Source: JBMFOH01 sp049969715 [NCBI: bacterium]
GTDB taxonomy: Bacteria > DUMJ01
Length of the DNA stretch: 5,200 bases
Assembly (NCBI GenBank): GCA_049969715.1
Contig: JBMFOH010000053.1
Coordinates: 1-5,200, forward strand
Direction: 5' to 3'
A program made the position numbers and the translations under genes. Position 1 is the first letter of the stretch. The number at the start of each line of letters is the position of its first letter. Below, one piece after another: positions 1 to 5,200 of the stretch. Under the pieces are notes generated by a model. The model searched no databases and was not told the DNA's origin. It saw nothing but the letters and a program-made list of their open reading frames with translations.

Positions 1-80
1 AGGTTGTAAATAGAAGTGAGATTACAAGAGGTTTTAGAGTTTCCGAAAATCTACTCTCTAAGGAAAGAGGTGGGATATTT
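1..80 (+). promoter_or_regulatory. Upstream region and ribosome binding site of the first permease
   Basis: No whole gene is visible here. The other two forward frames stop at 7-9 and 11-13, so an upstream gene could end at the window edge, but too few residues remain to name it. The permease frame itself is open from position 3 to the ATG at 81. The purine run at 64-73 (AAAGAGGTGG) contains GAGGTG, about 8 bases before the ATG, which is good Shine-Dalgarno spacing. This supports the start at 81 over any upstream extension. I see no convincing promoter, so the operon probably begins further upstream. Confidence 0.6.
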
Positions 81-980
81 ATGCAAGTTAATAAAAAGAA
101 ACTCGGAAGTGCTATAGAAGGATACCTTTTTATTTCTCCGTGGTTATTAGGACTAATTATATTTACAGTAGGGCCAGTTGTAGCTTCTTTCTGGTTAAGT
201 ATGACAGAATATGACATTATAAATCCTGCTAGATTTATAGGATTTTCAAATTATAGGGTACTTTTCAGAGAAGACCCTTTATTTTGGCAAGCATTGAAAG
301 TAACTATTATATATACCTTAGGCTCTGTTCCGTTACAACTTATATTTGGATTTTTAATTGCTCTTCTAATGAATCAGAAATTAAAGGGAATCTCTGTTTT
401 TAGAACCATATATTATCTGCCCGCTGTAATCTCAGGGGTAGCAGTCTCTGTCTTATGGAGATGGATATTTATGCCTGATGTAGGCATTATTAATATTTTA
501 CTAAGTAAAATAGGAATTACAGGTCCAAGGTGGCTAGGAGACCCTAATTGGGTTTTACCAGCCTTGGTAATTATGAGCCTTTGGGGTGTAGGCGGTGGAA
601 TGGTAATCTATCTTGCTGGGCTTCAAGGGATTCCGACAGAACTCTATGAGGCAGCAGAGCTAGATGGAGCTGGAAAATGGGCTAAATTTATAGCTGTCAC
701 TATTCCTATGATGTCTCCTGTAATATTTTTTAATTTAGTTATGGGAGTCATTGGTTCCTTCCAAACGTTTACCCAAGCTTATATAATGACTCAAGGAGGT
801 CCTCAAAATGCCTCTCTATTCTATATTCTCTATCTTTATCAAAGAGCATTTCAGGAATTAAGGATGGGTTATGCATCCGCACTTGCATGGATTTTGTTTT
901 TAATGATATTAGCTTGTACTATTGTAATTTTTAAGACCTCCGCAGGTTGGGTCTATTATGAAGGGATAAGAAGGGGGTAG
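81..980 (+). CDS. Carbohydrate ABC transporter permease, MalF/UgpA-like (CUT1 family)
   Basis: This is one of two inner-membrane permease subunits of a sugar importer; it passes substrate from the binding protein across the membrane. The product has 299 residues, usual for UgpA-type subunits. A short basic N-terminus leads into a membrane segment at about 12-34 (containing ISPWLLGLIIF), followed by hydrophobic segments near 72-95, 107-128, 157-180, 212-232 and 264-285, giving six helices. The cytoplasmic EAA loop that docks on the ATPase is clear: EAAELDGAG starts at E190, and the conserved Ile-Pro follows at 208-209. The segment MTQGGP (236-241) matches the family's conserved L-T-x-G-G-P motif. 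The ATG at 81 has a well-placed GAGGTG. The stop lies one base before the next permease's start, so the pair is almost certainly co-translated. The family is secure; the sugar transported cannot be told from sequence alone. Confidence 0.95.
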   Translation: MQVNKKKLGSAIEGYLFISPWLLGLIIFTVGPVVASFWLSMTEYDIINPARFIGFSNYRVLFREDPLFWQALKVTIIYTLGSVPLQLIFGFLIALLMNQKLKGISVFRTIYYLPAVISGVAVSVLWRWIFMPDVGIINILLSKIGITGPRWLGDPNWVLPALVIMSLWGVGGGMVIYLAGLQGIPTELYEAAELDGAGKWAKFIAVTIPMMSPVIFFNLVMGVIGSFQTFTQAYIMTQGGPQNASLFYILYLYQRAFQELRMGYASALAWILFLMILACTIVIFKTSAGWVYYEGIRRG

Positions 981-981
981 T

Positions 982-1866
982 ATGGCTACGGAAACTATAA
1001 AATCTCCATCATTCTGGGAAAGAAAGAGTGTCAAGGATGTGATCGCAAAGGCAATTTTATATTTGATAGTTCTAGCCGGGGCTTTTGTACTGATGATTCC
1101 ATTCTTTTGGATGCTTTCTACAGCCTTAAAAGGGCAAGAAGAAGCCTTTTTTATCCCTCCTCAGTGGATTCCAAATCCTTTCCATTGGGAAAACTTTGCT
1201 ATTGGATGGAACACCTTACCTTTCTGGTTATATCTAAAAAATACAGTCACCATTATAATATTAACTCTAATTGGTCAGATATTTTCTGCTTCTCTAGTTG
1301 CCTTTGGATTTTCTAGACTCCAATTTCCAGGAAGAGACACCTTATTTTTTGTAATGCTTTCTACTATGATGATTCCCTATCAGGTAACTATGATTCCAAC
1401 ATATATTTTATTCCGTTATCTAGGCTGGATTGATACATTTAAACCTCTAATAGTACCTGCTTATTTTGGTGGTGGAGCGTTTTTTATATTTTTACTCCGT
1501 CAATTTTTCCTTACAATTCCTTTAGAAATGGATGACGCAGCTCGTATCGATGGCTGTAATAACTTTAATATCTATTTAAAAATTATCCTCCCATTAGCCA
1601 AACCAGCTCTTGGGACTGTAGCTATATTTTCATTTATGTGGCAATGGAATGATTTTATGGGTCCATTAATATATATAAACTCTATGGATAAAAGAACTGT
1701 AGCTCTAGGTTTAGCCGCTTTTCAAGCAGAAACAGCATTTAGATCTAGTGGTTGGAATCTTATCATGGCTGTTGCTTTCTTACTTATGCTACCTTGTATT
1801 CTCATATTTTTCTTTGCTCAAAGACAATTTATACAGGGGGTAGTAATCACGGGAGTAAAAGGATAA
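982..1866 (+). CDS. Carbohydrate ABC transporter permease, MalG/UgpE-like (CUT1 family)
   Basis: This is the second membrane subunit of the same importer, with 294 residues, normal for MalG/UgpE proteins. After a polar N-terminus of about 20 residues come membrane segments near 22-46, 84-110, 119-140, 154-174, 208-228 and 259-279. The EAA loop reads EMDDAARIDG from E182, with the downstream Ile-Leu-Pro at 202-204; an Asp takes the place of the Glu of the strict EAA triplet, a common variant. The C-terminus, QRQFIQGVVITGVKG, is the standard ending of this subfamily, so the gene is complete. The ATG sits one base after the upstream stop, and AAGGGGG at 971-977 lies inside the end of the previous gene, about 4 bases from the ATG. 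This suggests translational coupling and equal production of the two permeases. Substrate unknown. Confidence 0.95.
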   Translation: MATETIKSPSFWERKSVKDVIAKAILYLIVLAGAFVLMIPFFWMLSTALKGQEEAFFIPPQWIPNPFHWENFAIGWNTLPFWLYLKNTVTIIILTLIGQIFSASLVAFGFSRLQFPGRDTLFFVMLSTMMIPYQVTMIPTYILFRYLGWIDTFKPLIVPAYFGGGAFFIFLLRQFFLTIPLEMDDAARIDGCNNFNIYLKIILPLAKPALGTVAIFSFMWQWNDFMGPLIYINSMDKRTVALGLAAFQAETAFRSSGWNLIMAVAFLLMLPCILIFFFAQRQFIQGVVITGVKG

Positions 1867-1877
1867 ATCTTATGCAT

Positions 1878-1942
1878 AGGAGGTGATGATTAATAGGGTC
1901 GAGATAAATGTTATTTTTACTAAAAAGTATTTATGTTATTAA
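1878..1942 (+). other. Orphan Shine-Dalgarno with an 18-codon frame
   Basis: The sequence AGGAGGTGAT at 1878-1887 is a near-ideal match to the 3' end of 16S rRNA, much stronger than the binding sites of the real genes here, yet no real gene starts at the right distance after it. The only ATG nearby is at 1886, just two bases past AGGAGG, and its frame (MINRVEINVIFTKKYLCY) stops with TAA at 1940-1942. It could be a short leader peptide, a relic of a lost gene or a ribosome standby or mRNA-stabilising site. The signal is plain in the sequence; its role is inference. Confidence 0.4.
1904..1934 (+). other. A/U-rich imperfect stem-loop between permease and binding-protein genes
   Basis: Positions 1904-1916 can pair with 1922-1934 around a 5-base loop (TTACT). 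Twelve of thirteen positions pair, two of them as G-U, with one A-A mismatch. The stem has no standard G-C pair, so it would be weak at high temperature, and no U-tract follows. Position between the permeases and the binding-protein gene fits an mRNA processing or stability element, of the kind that lets binding protein be made in excess in other ABC operons. In DNA this A/T-rich such a pairing may arise by chance. Confidence 0.3.
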
Positions 1943-1952
1943 AATCTATTAG

Positions 1953-1960
1953 AAAGGGAG
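1953..1960 (+). promoter_or_regulatory. Ribosome binding site that decides the start of the binding-protein gene
   Basis: AAAGGGAG at 1953-1960 is the only Shine-Dalgarno-like run before the gene. It leaves one base before the GTG at 1962 but ten before the GTG at 1971. The second is workable spacing and the first is not, so the start is placed at 1971. Confidence 0.6.
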
Positions 1961-1970
1961 TGTGAGTAAA

Positions 1971-3260
1971 GTGTTACAGAGAAAGATAATATTTGTGAGT
2001 GTTATTTTAGTGATTATATCTATCCTTTTAACTTCTTCCCTGTTTGCCAAAGTAACTATAAGGTATATGGGAGGATGGGATGCAAAGACAGACTGGCCTC
2101 AAGTACAGGCTGATGTAGCTGAATTTAATAAGTTACATCCGGATATTGAGGTTATAGCTGAAAATTTGCCGGATTATACCCAGAAATATCTTATTCAAAT
2201 GGCTGCTGGAAATCCGCCTGACGTATTATATTCTTTTAAACCTTGGGCCCATACCTACGCAAGTAAGGGAGCATTTTTAGATATAGAAAAATTCTTAGAA
2301 AGAGATAAAAAAGAAATCGATCCCAGTGACTTCTATCCTGGTATGCTTGATGAATGGAGATATAAAGGAGTACTTTATGGGCTTCCCACGTGGACTGCCG
2401 CCTCTGGAGTCTATTACAATAAAAATATTTTTGACAAGGCAGGATTAAAATATCCGGACGATACATGGACATGGGATACTTTGGTAGAAAATGGGAAAAA
2501 ACTTACCATTAAGGACGCTCAAGGTAAAATTACTCAGTATGCATTTACTCCTGATGGGTTCTCATTAGACTGGGGGACAGGTCCAATAATCTGGGTATGG
2601 AGTAATGGTGGAGATATATTAAGCCCAGATAAGAAAAAATTCACTCTAGGAGATCCAAAGGCAAAACAAGCATTGGAATATTTTTATGATGTGATATTTA
2701 AGCATCAGATATCTGTATCTCCTTCTGCCCACAGTGAGCAGAATTGGTGGATTAGATTCTATAGTGGAACTGTAGCAATGTGGGATTCTCCTTCATGGAA
2801 TAACACTTATCTTGCTCCTATAGAAAAGTTCGTTTGGGATATTGCTCCAACATTTATGAGTCCATATACCAAAAAACGTGCAGGATTCATACATACTCGT
2901 GCTACCTGTATTTCTAAGTTAACCAAGCATCCAGAGGAAGCATGGGAGTTTGTCAAGTTTCTCTCTTCAAAACAGATCCAGAAAGTTTGGGCTGTAAAGA
3001 GAGGATACCAACCAACTAGAAAATCTATAGTCCCTATCTGGTTGAAAGAATTTAAGCCAGGAGATAAAGCTAGGAATCTTACAGTCTTCCATAAGGCGAT
3101 TTATACAGCAAAGTATATTCCACAACTTGATGATGGACAGAAAGATGCCGATTTCTGGAGACTCATAAATACAGAATGGGAAGGAGTAATGCTTCAGAAA
3201 CAAAGTATTGATCAGTTCTTAGAGAAAGTCTCTAAAGAAGTGGTTAAGTATCTTCAGTAG
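1971..3260 (+). CDS. Extracellular sugar-binding protein of the ABC importer (SBP family 1)
   Basis: This is the secreted receptor that captures a sugar or oligosaccharide and delivers it to the two permeases encoded just upstream. From the GTG at 1971 the product has 429 residues, usual for family 1 binding proteins. The N-terminus (MLQRKIIFVSVILVIISILL) is a basic-then-hydrophobic signal peptide, with likely cleavage after SSLFA near residue 26. There is no lipobox cysteine, so it is not a lipoprotein; it may stay near the membrane by another route. Recognisable family landmarks follow: NKLHPDIEV (about 54-62), MAAGNPPDVLY (77-87), the hinge-region GVLYGLPTW (133-141) with YYNKNIFDKAGL after it, GTVAMWDSPSW (266-276) and AWEFVKFLSS (324-333). 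The many Trp residues are typical of carbohydrate clefts. An alternative GTG at 1962 would add three residues (V/M-S-K). The specific sugar cannot be assigned. Confidence 0.93.
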   Translation: MLQRKIIFVSVILVIISILLTSSLFAKVTIRYMGGWDAKTDWPQVQADVAEFNKLHPDIEVIAENLPDYTQKYLIQMAAGNPPDVLYSFKPWAHTYASKGAFLDIEKFLERDKKEIDPSDFYPGMLDEWRYKGVLYGLPTWTAASGVYYNKNIFDKAGLKYPDDTWTWDTLVENGKKLTIKDAQGKITQYAFTPDGFSLDWGTGPIIWVWSNGGDILSPDKKKFTLGDPKAKQALEYFYDVIFKHQISVSPSAHSEQNWWIRFYSGTVAMWDSPSWNNTYLAPIEKFVWDIAPTFMSPYTKKRAGFIHTRATCISKLTKHPEEAWEFVKFLSSKQIQKVWAVKRGYQPTRKSIVPIWLKEFKPGDKARNLTVFHKAIYTAKYIPQLDDGQKDADFWRLINTEWEGVMLQKQSIDQFLEKVSKEVVKYLQ

Positions 3261-3268
3261 AGATTGTT

Positions 3269-3299
3269 AAGAGGAGGGAGTAGATAACTCCCTCCTCTT
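3269..3299 (+). terminator. Strong stem-loop, probable terminator of the sugar-transport operon
   Basis: AAGAGGAGGGAGT at 3269-3281 pairs perfectly over 13 bp with ACTCCCTCCTCTT at 3287-3299 around the loop AGATA. It begins 9 bases after the stop codon of the binding-protein gene. Only CCTTAT follows, so the U-tract is poor. It could therefore act as a weaker intrinsic terminator or as a barrier that protects the 3' end of the mRNA. The G/C-rich stem would survive high growth temperature. Confidence 0.8.
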
Positions 3300-3302
3300 C
3301 CT

Positions 3303-3752
3303 TATGTAACACCGGAAGGGCTTGGAGATGTCCTAAGTTGGAGGACAAATAGAAAAAGGCTAGGACTTCTGTCCAAAAGCAATATTACTGTGTTTAGGGC
3401 TTACGGATTGTTAGACTATCTATTGATTACAGAATATTGAGGAATGGGACTTTTTGTTAATATAGGTTTTTGGGAGATATTATTGAAGTATAATGTAGAT
3501 GTAATTCTTGTAGGAGAAATAGATGAGTATGCAATAAGATATACATTAGATTGCGGAGTAGCAGTAGTAGAGACTACTCATCCCAGTAGTGAAAATCCTG
3601 GACTTAAAAAGTTTAGCGAGGAGTTAGCAAGAGATTTCCCTGATACAAAAGTATATTTTTATGATGTAAAAACAAATGGAATTATATATAAGGCATTAAA
3701 ATCTTTTACTTACAACTCTAATAATATAATTGCTGTTTTAGCCTTAAGATAG
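3303..3752 (+). pseudogene. Remnant of a NIF3-like (dinuclear metal centre, hexameric) protein gene
   Basis: Two pieces in the same frame resemble separate parts of a NIF3-like protein. The first (3303-3437) reads YVTPEGLGDVLSWRTNRKRL and later NITVFRAYGLLDY, matching the segment around the metal-ligand Asp of the family. It ends at TGA (3438-3440). The second (from 3441, ATG at 3444, stop 3750-3752) begins GMGLFVNIGFWE and contains VDVILVGEIDEY and ETTHPSSENPGL; H46 and E50 of this piece fit the conserved C-terminal H-x-x-x-E metal ligands. Family members as I know them run to about 250-300 residues. Here the N-terminus with its His ligands and a long stretch between the two pieces are missing. 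The ATG at 3444 has no usable Shine-Dalgarno (GAGG ends one base before it), and a terminator-like hairpin lies upstream. A translated 102-residue C-terminal fragment is possible but unlikely to bind metals normally. Whether the last 25 residues belong to the family is unclear. Confidence 0.75.
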
Positions 3753-3773
3753 GATTATAAATTATGCTATAAT
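3744..3773 (+). promoter_or_regulatory. Extended -10 promoter of the MFS gene, probably giving a leaderless mRNA
   Basis: TGCTATAAT at 3765-3773 is a perfect extended -10 element (TGnTATAAT). TTAAGA at 3744-3749 is a fair -35 match (four of six bases) at 18-bp spacing. Six bases (TTTTCT) separate the -10 from the ATG at 3780, so a normal start site would fall on or next to the first base of the start codon. No Shine-Dalgarno occurs in that gap. The element overlaps the end of the NIF3 remnant. The sequence is direct evidence; leaderless transcription is inferred from the spacing. Confidence 0.75.
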
Positions 3774-3779
3774 TTTTCT

Positions 3780-5084
3780 ATGAAGAAGCTACTGGCTACA
3801 GAGTTTGTCAGAGATAAGGACTTAAATCAAAGTTTAAACTTTATTATCTTAGGAATCTGCTTCGGAGTTGTATTTTTTAATGTAACTACAGGAACTCCTA
3901 TTGCTGGATTGGCTAAAGAGCTAAAATTTGGGGACCTTCTCTACGGTATTATGCTGGCTATGCCTGTTCTTGGTGGAACAGTCCAAATCTTTGCCTCCTT
4001 TGTTTTAGAAAAAAGTAAGAGAAGAAAGAGACTCTTCTTATTAAGTGGATTTATAAATAGAATCTTATGGATCTTTGTCGCTATTTTGCCCCTCCTTATA
4101 TCTAATAGGATCATTCTTTTTTATCTTATTGTCTCTGTTTTGATATTTAGCTCTATAGGAGGAGCATTCCTAAATGTAACATTTATGTCCTGGATGGGAG
4201 ATTTAGTCCCCATAGATATTAGAGGCAGATTCTTTAGCCATAGGAGTATGCTATCGACGATAGTATCATTTACAAGTGGACTTGTCATAGGCAAATTCCT
4301 AGATACTGTTCCAGGGGTTCTAGGATTCTCTATTGTATTTGGAATAGCAACCCTTTTTGGGATTCTAGACATCTCTTGCTATTTAAAGGTCTATGACCCT
4401 CCTATGAAGGCTAATACTGAAGTAAAAGAGAATCTTTCAGATATCTTTAAAAAGGTCTTGACTCACCATTACTTTTCAAAATATCTTCTCTTCTCTGTAA
4501 TCTGGAGTTTTAGTCTAAATATAGTTGTCCCTTACTTTAATCTCTATATGATAAAATATCTTAGAATGAGTTATTTTGAGATCGCTTTATATGCTCAACT
4601 TGTGTCAAATCTAGCTACTGTAATATTTGTAAGGGTATGGGGGAGGATGATCGACAGATTTGGTAATAAACCTGTGGCATTGATATGTACTACTACAGTT
4701 TCTTTTCTTCCTCTGTTATGGTGTTTTACTACTCCTCAAAGATGGCTGTTTCTTATTATTTTGATTCAATTTCTAGCAGGTCTATTCTGGCCTGGAGTGG
4801 ATTTAACTTATAATAACTTTGCCCTCTCACTTTCTCCTGATGAGAATAGGTCTATGTATATTGCAGTACTAAATCTTCTTGTAGGAGTTATTGGAAATGC
4901 TATGGCATATATCACTGGTGGGTATTTTATAGAGAATATCTCCCCTTTAATATCATCCCTCCTCGAGAATACAATCCATTTTCATCTTGCAGATTATCAC
5001 TATTTATTCATCCTTTCTTCTATTCTTAGATTTTTATCTTCTAGAATATTTCTACCTAAGATAAAAGAGGAAGGGGCTTCGTGA
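3780..5084 (+). CDS. Major facilitator superfamily (MFS) transporter, substrate unknown
   Basis: This is an integral membrane transporter of 434 residues, a normal length for a 12-helix MFS protein. Hydrophobic segments lie near 20-43, 53-75, 86-107, 110-134, 157-175, 181-200, 234-256, 265-288, 299-317, 322-345, 360-382 and 406-420, with a polar central loop at about 203-233. The MFS signature loop is clear in the second half, GRMIDRFGNKP (288-298). The matching loop in the first half (about 77-86, EKSKRRKRLF) keeps only the basic residues. DLVPIDIRGRFFSHR (141-155), after helix 4, is a conserved-looking patch I associate with a subfamily seen in thermophilic bacteria. The C-terminus is basic, then acidic and short. 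The ATG at 3780 places helix 1 sensibly and no better start exists, though no Shine-Dalgarno precedes it. The gene seems to be transcribed from its own promoter. Sugar or drug transport are both possible; the neighbouring sugar importer is only a weak hint. Confidence 0.9.
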   Translation: MKKLLATEFVRDKDLNQSLNFIILGICFGVVFFNVTTGTPIAGLAKELKFGDLLYGIMLAMPVLGGTVQIFASFVLEKSKRRKRLFLLSGFINRILWIFVAILPLLISNRIILFYLIVSVLIFSSIGGAFLNVTFMSWMGDLVPIDIRGRFFSHRSMLSTIVSFTSGLVIGKFLDTVPGVLGFSIVFGIATLFGILDISCYLKVYDPPMKANTEVKENLSDIFKKVLTHHYFSKYLLFSVIWSFSLNIVVPYFNLYMIKYLRMSYFEIALYAQLVSNLATVIFVRVWGRMIDRFGNKPVALICTTTVSFLPLLWCFTTPQRWLFLIILIQFLAGLFWPGVDLTYNNFALSLSPDENRSMYIAVLNLLVGVIGNAMAYITGGYFIENISPLISSLLENTIHFHLADYHYLFILSSILRFLSSRIFLPKIKEEGAS

Positions 5085-5087
5085 TTC

Positions 5088-5200
5088 TTGCAGAAATGGT
5101 TGATCTATTCTATCCTCTTCTATCCCCTTTTTAGTCTTCTTTTAGATTTTCTCTATGCTATTAAACTCTTCAAGTCTATCTTCCCCCTAGCATTATCCCT
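5088..5200 (+). CDS. Possible start of a hydrophobic membrane-protein gene, cut by the window edge
   Basis: Three bases after the MFS stop, a TTG at 5088 opens a frame that runs without a stop to the window end (37 codons). It reads MQKWLIYSILFYPLFSLLLD and stays strongly hydrophobic, as in a first membrane segment or signal anchor. The purine run AAAGAGGAAGGGG at 5064-5076, inside the end of the MFS gene, sits about 11 bases upstream, slightly far for a Shine-Dalgarno. Codon choice (CTT, CTC, TTC, ATC) resembles the MFS gene. If real, it would be the second gene of that operon. However, pyrimidine-rich DNA always reads as hydrophobic, and the minus strand also has a frame ending here (stop at 5153-5155), so a converging gene is a serious alternative. 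I do not recognise the protein. Confidence 0.33.
   Translation, partial: MQKWLIYSILFYPLFSLLLDFLYAIKLFKSIFPLALS

Noticed and set aside
35-61. Hairpin TTAGAG/CTCTAA before the first permease
   Set aside because: It has only six pairs with a large loop and nothing else supports a regulatory structure.
3-80. N-terminal extension of the first permease, since its frame is open to the window edge
   Set aside because: The ATG at 81 has a well-spaced GAGGTG and gives a normal family N-terminus; the extension is polar and unlike the family. Twenty-six open codons can occur by chance.
1107-1316. 69-codon + strand open frame inside the second permease
   Set aside because: It lies wholly within 982-1866 in another frame; that gene has clear family motifs and this frame has none.
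1916-1944. Promoter for the binding-protein gene (TTTACT with an A/T-rich -10 candidate)
   Set aside because: At 17-bp spacing the -10 position reads TTAAAA, a weak match in a region where A/T-rich hexamers are common.
2236-2472. 78-codon - strand open frame
   Set aside because: It is antisense to the binding-protein gene, shows no recognisable motif, and is a composition shadow.
2967-3203. 78-codon - strand open frame
   Set aside because: It is antisense to the conserved C-terminal part of the binding-protein gene, with no supporting signal.
3438-3440. TGA between the two NIF3-like pieces as a recoded (selenocysteine or readthrough) codon
   Set aside because: The pieces flanking it are not adjacent in the family, since a long central stretch is missing, so decoding the TGA would not restore a normal protein.
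4121-4372. 83-codon - strand open frame
   Set aside because: It is antisense to the MFS gene across conserved helices 4-6 and has no motif of its own.
5081-5134. 17-codon frame from GTG 5081 overlapping the MFS stop (GTGA)
   Set aside because: The overlap is typical of coupled genes, but the frame stops at 5132-5134 and is too short and featureless to support.

Overview
The window looks like a piece of a low-GC, probably thermophilic bacterial genome. It is A/T-rich, uses AGA/AGG for arginine and ATA for isoleucine heavily, and encodes a sugar-binding protein whose signal peptide lacks a lipobox cysteine. Together with the style of the proteins, this reminds me of Dictyoglomus or a Thermotogae-like lineage. 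That assignment is recognition without a search and is only moderately secure. All supported genes are on the + strand.

Layout. Positions 81-3260 hold three genes of a carbohydrate ABC importer of the CUT1 type: a MalF/UgpA-like permease (81-980), a MalG/UgpE-like permease that starts one base after it (982-1866), and an extracellular solute-binding protein (1971-3260). The order permease-permease-binding protein is unusual, and no ATPase gene is visible. The roughly 100-bp gap before the binding-protein gene holds a near-perfect Shine-Dalgarno sequence with no proper gene behind it and an A/U-rich imperfect hairpin. A strong 13-bp stem-loop at 3269-3299 closes the transporter operon.

Positions 3303-3752 are best read as a decayed NIF3-like gene. 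Two same-frame pieces match separate parts of that family, but the N-terminus and the middle are missing and a TGA lies between them. The intact downstream piece is an open frame of 102 codons that could easily be mistaken for a small hypothetical gene.

Positions 3780-5084 encode a 12-helix major facilitator superfamily (MFS) transporter. A perfect extended -10 element (TGCTATAAT) ends six bases before its ATG and there is no Shine-Dalgarno, so the mRNA is probably leaderless. From 5088 to the window edge a frame beginning with TTG stays open and encodes a hydrophobic stretch. It may be the start of another membrane-protein gene, but the evidence is weak.

How they work together: the first three genes would form one sugar-uptake machine, with the binding protein outside, two permeases in the membrane and an ATPase supplied from elsewhere. 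The MFS gene appears to be a separate transcription unit, with its own promoter placed just after the pseudogene. I see no CRISPR array, tRNA, rRNA, insertion sequence or defence system, and nothing that I would call a new multi-gene system.
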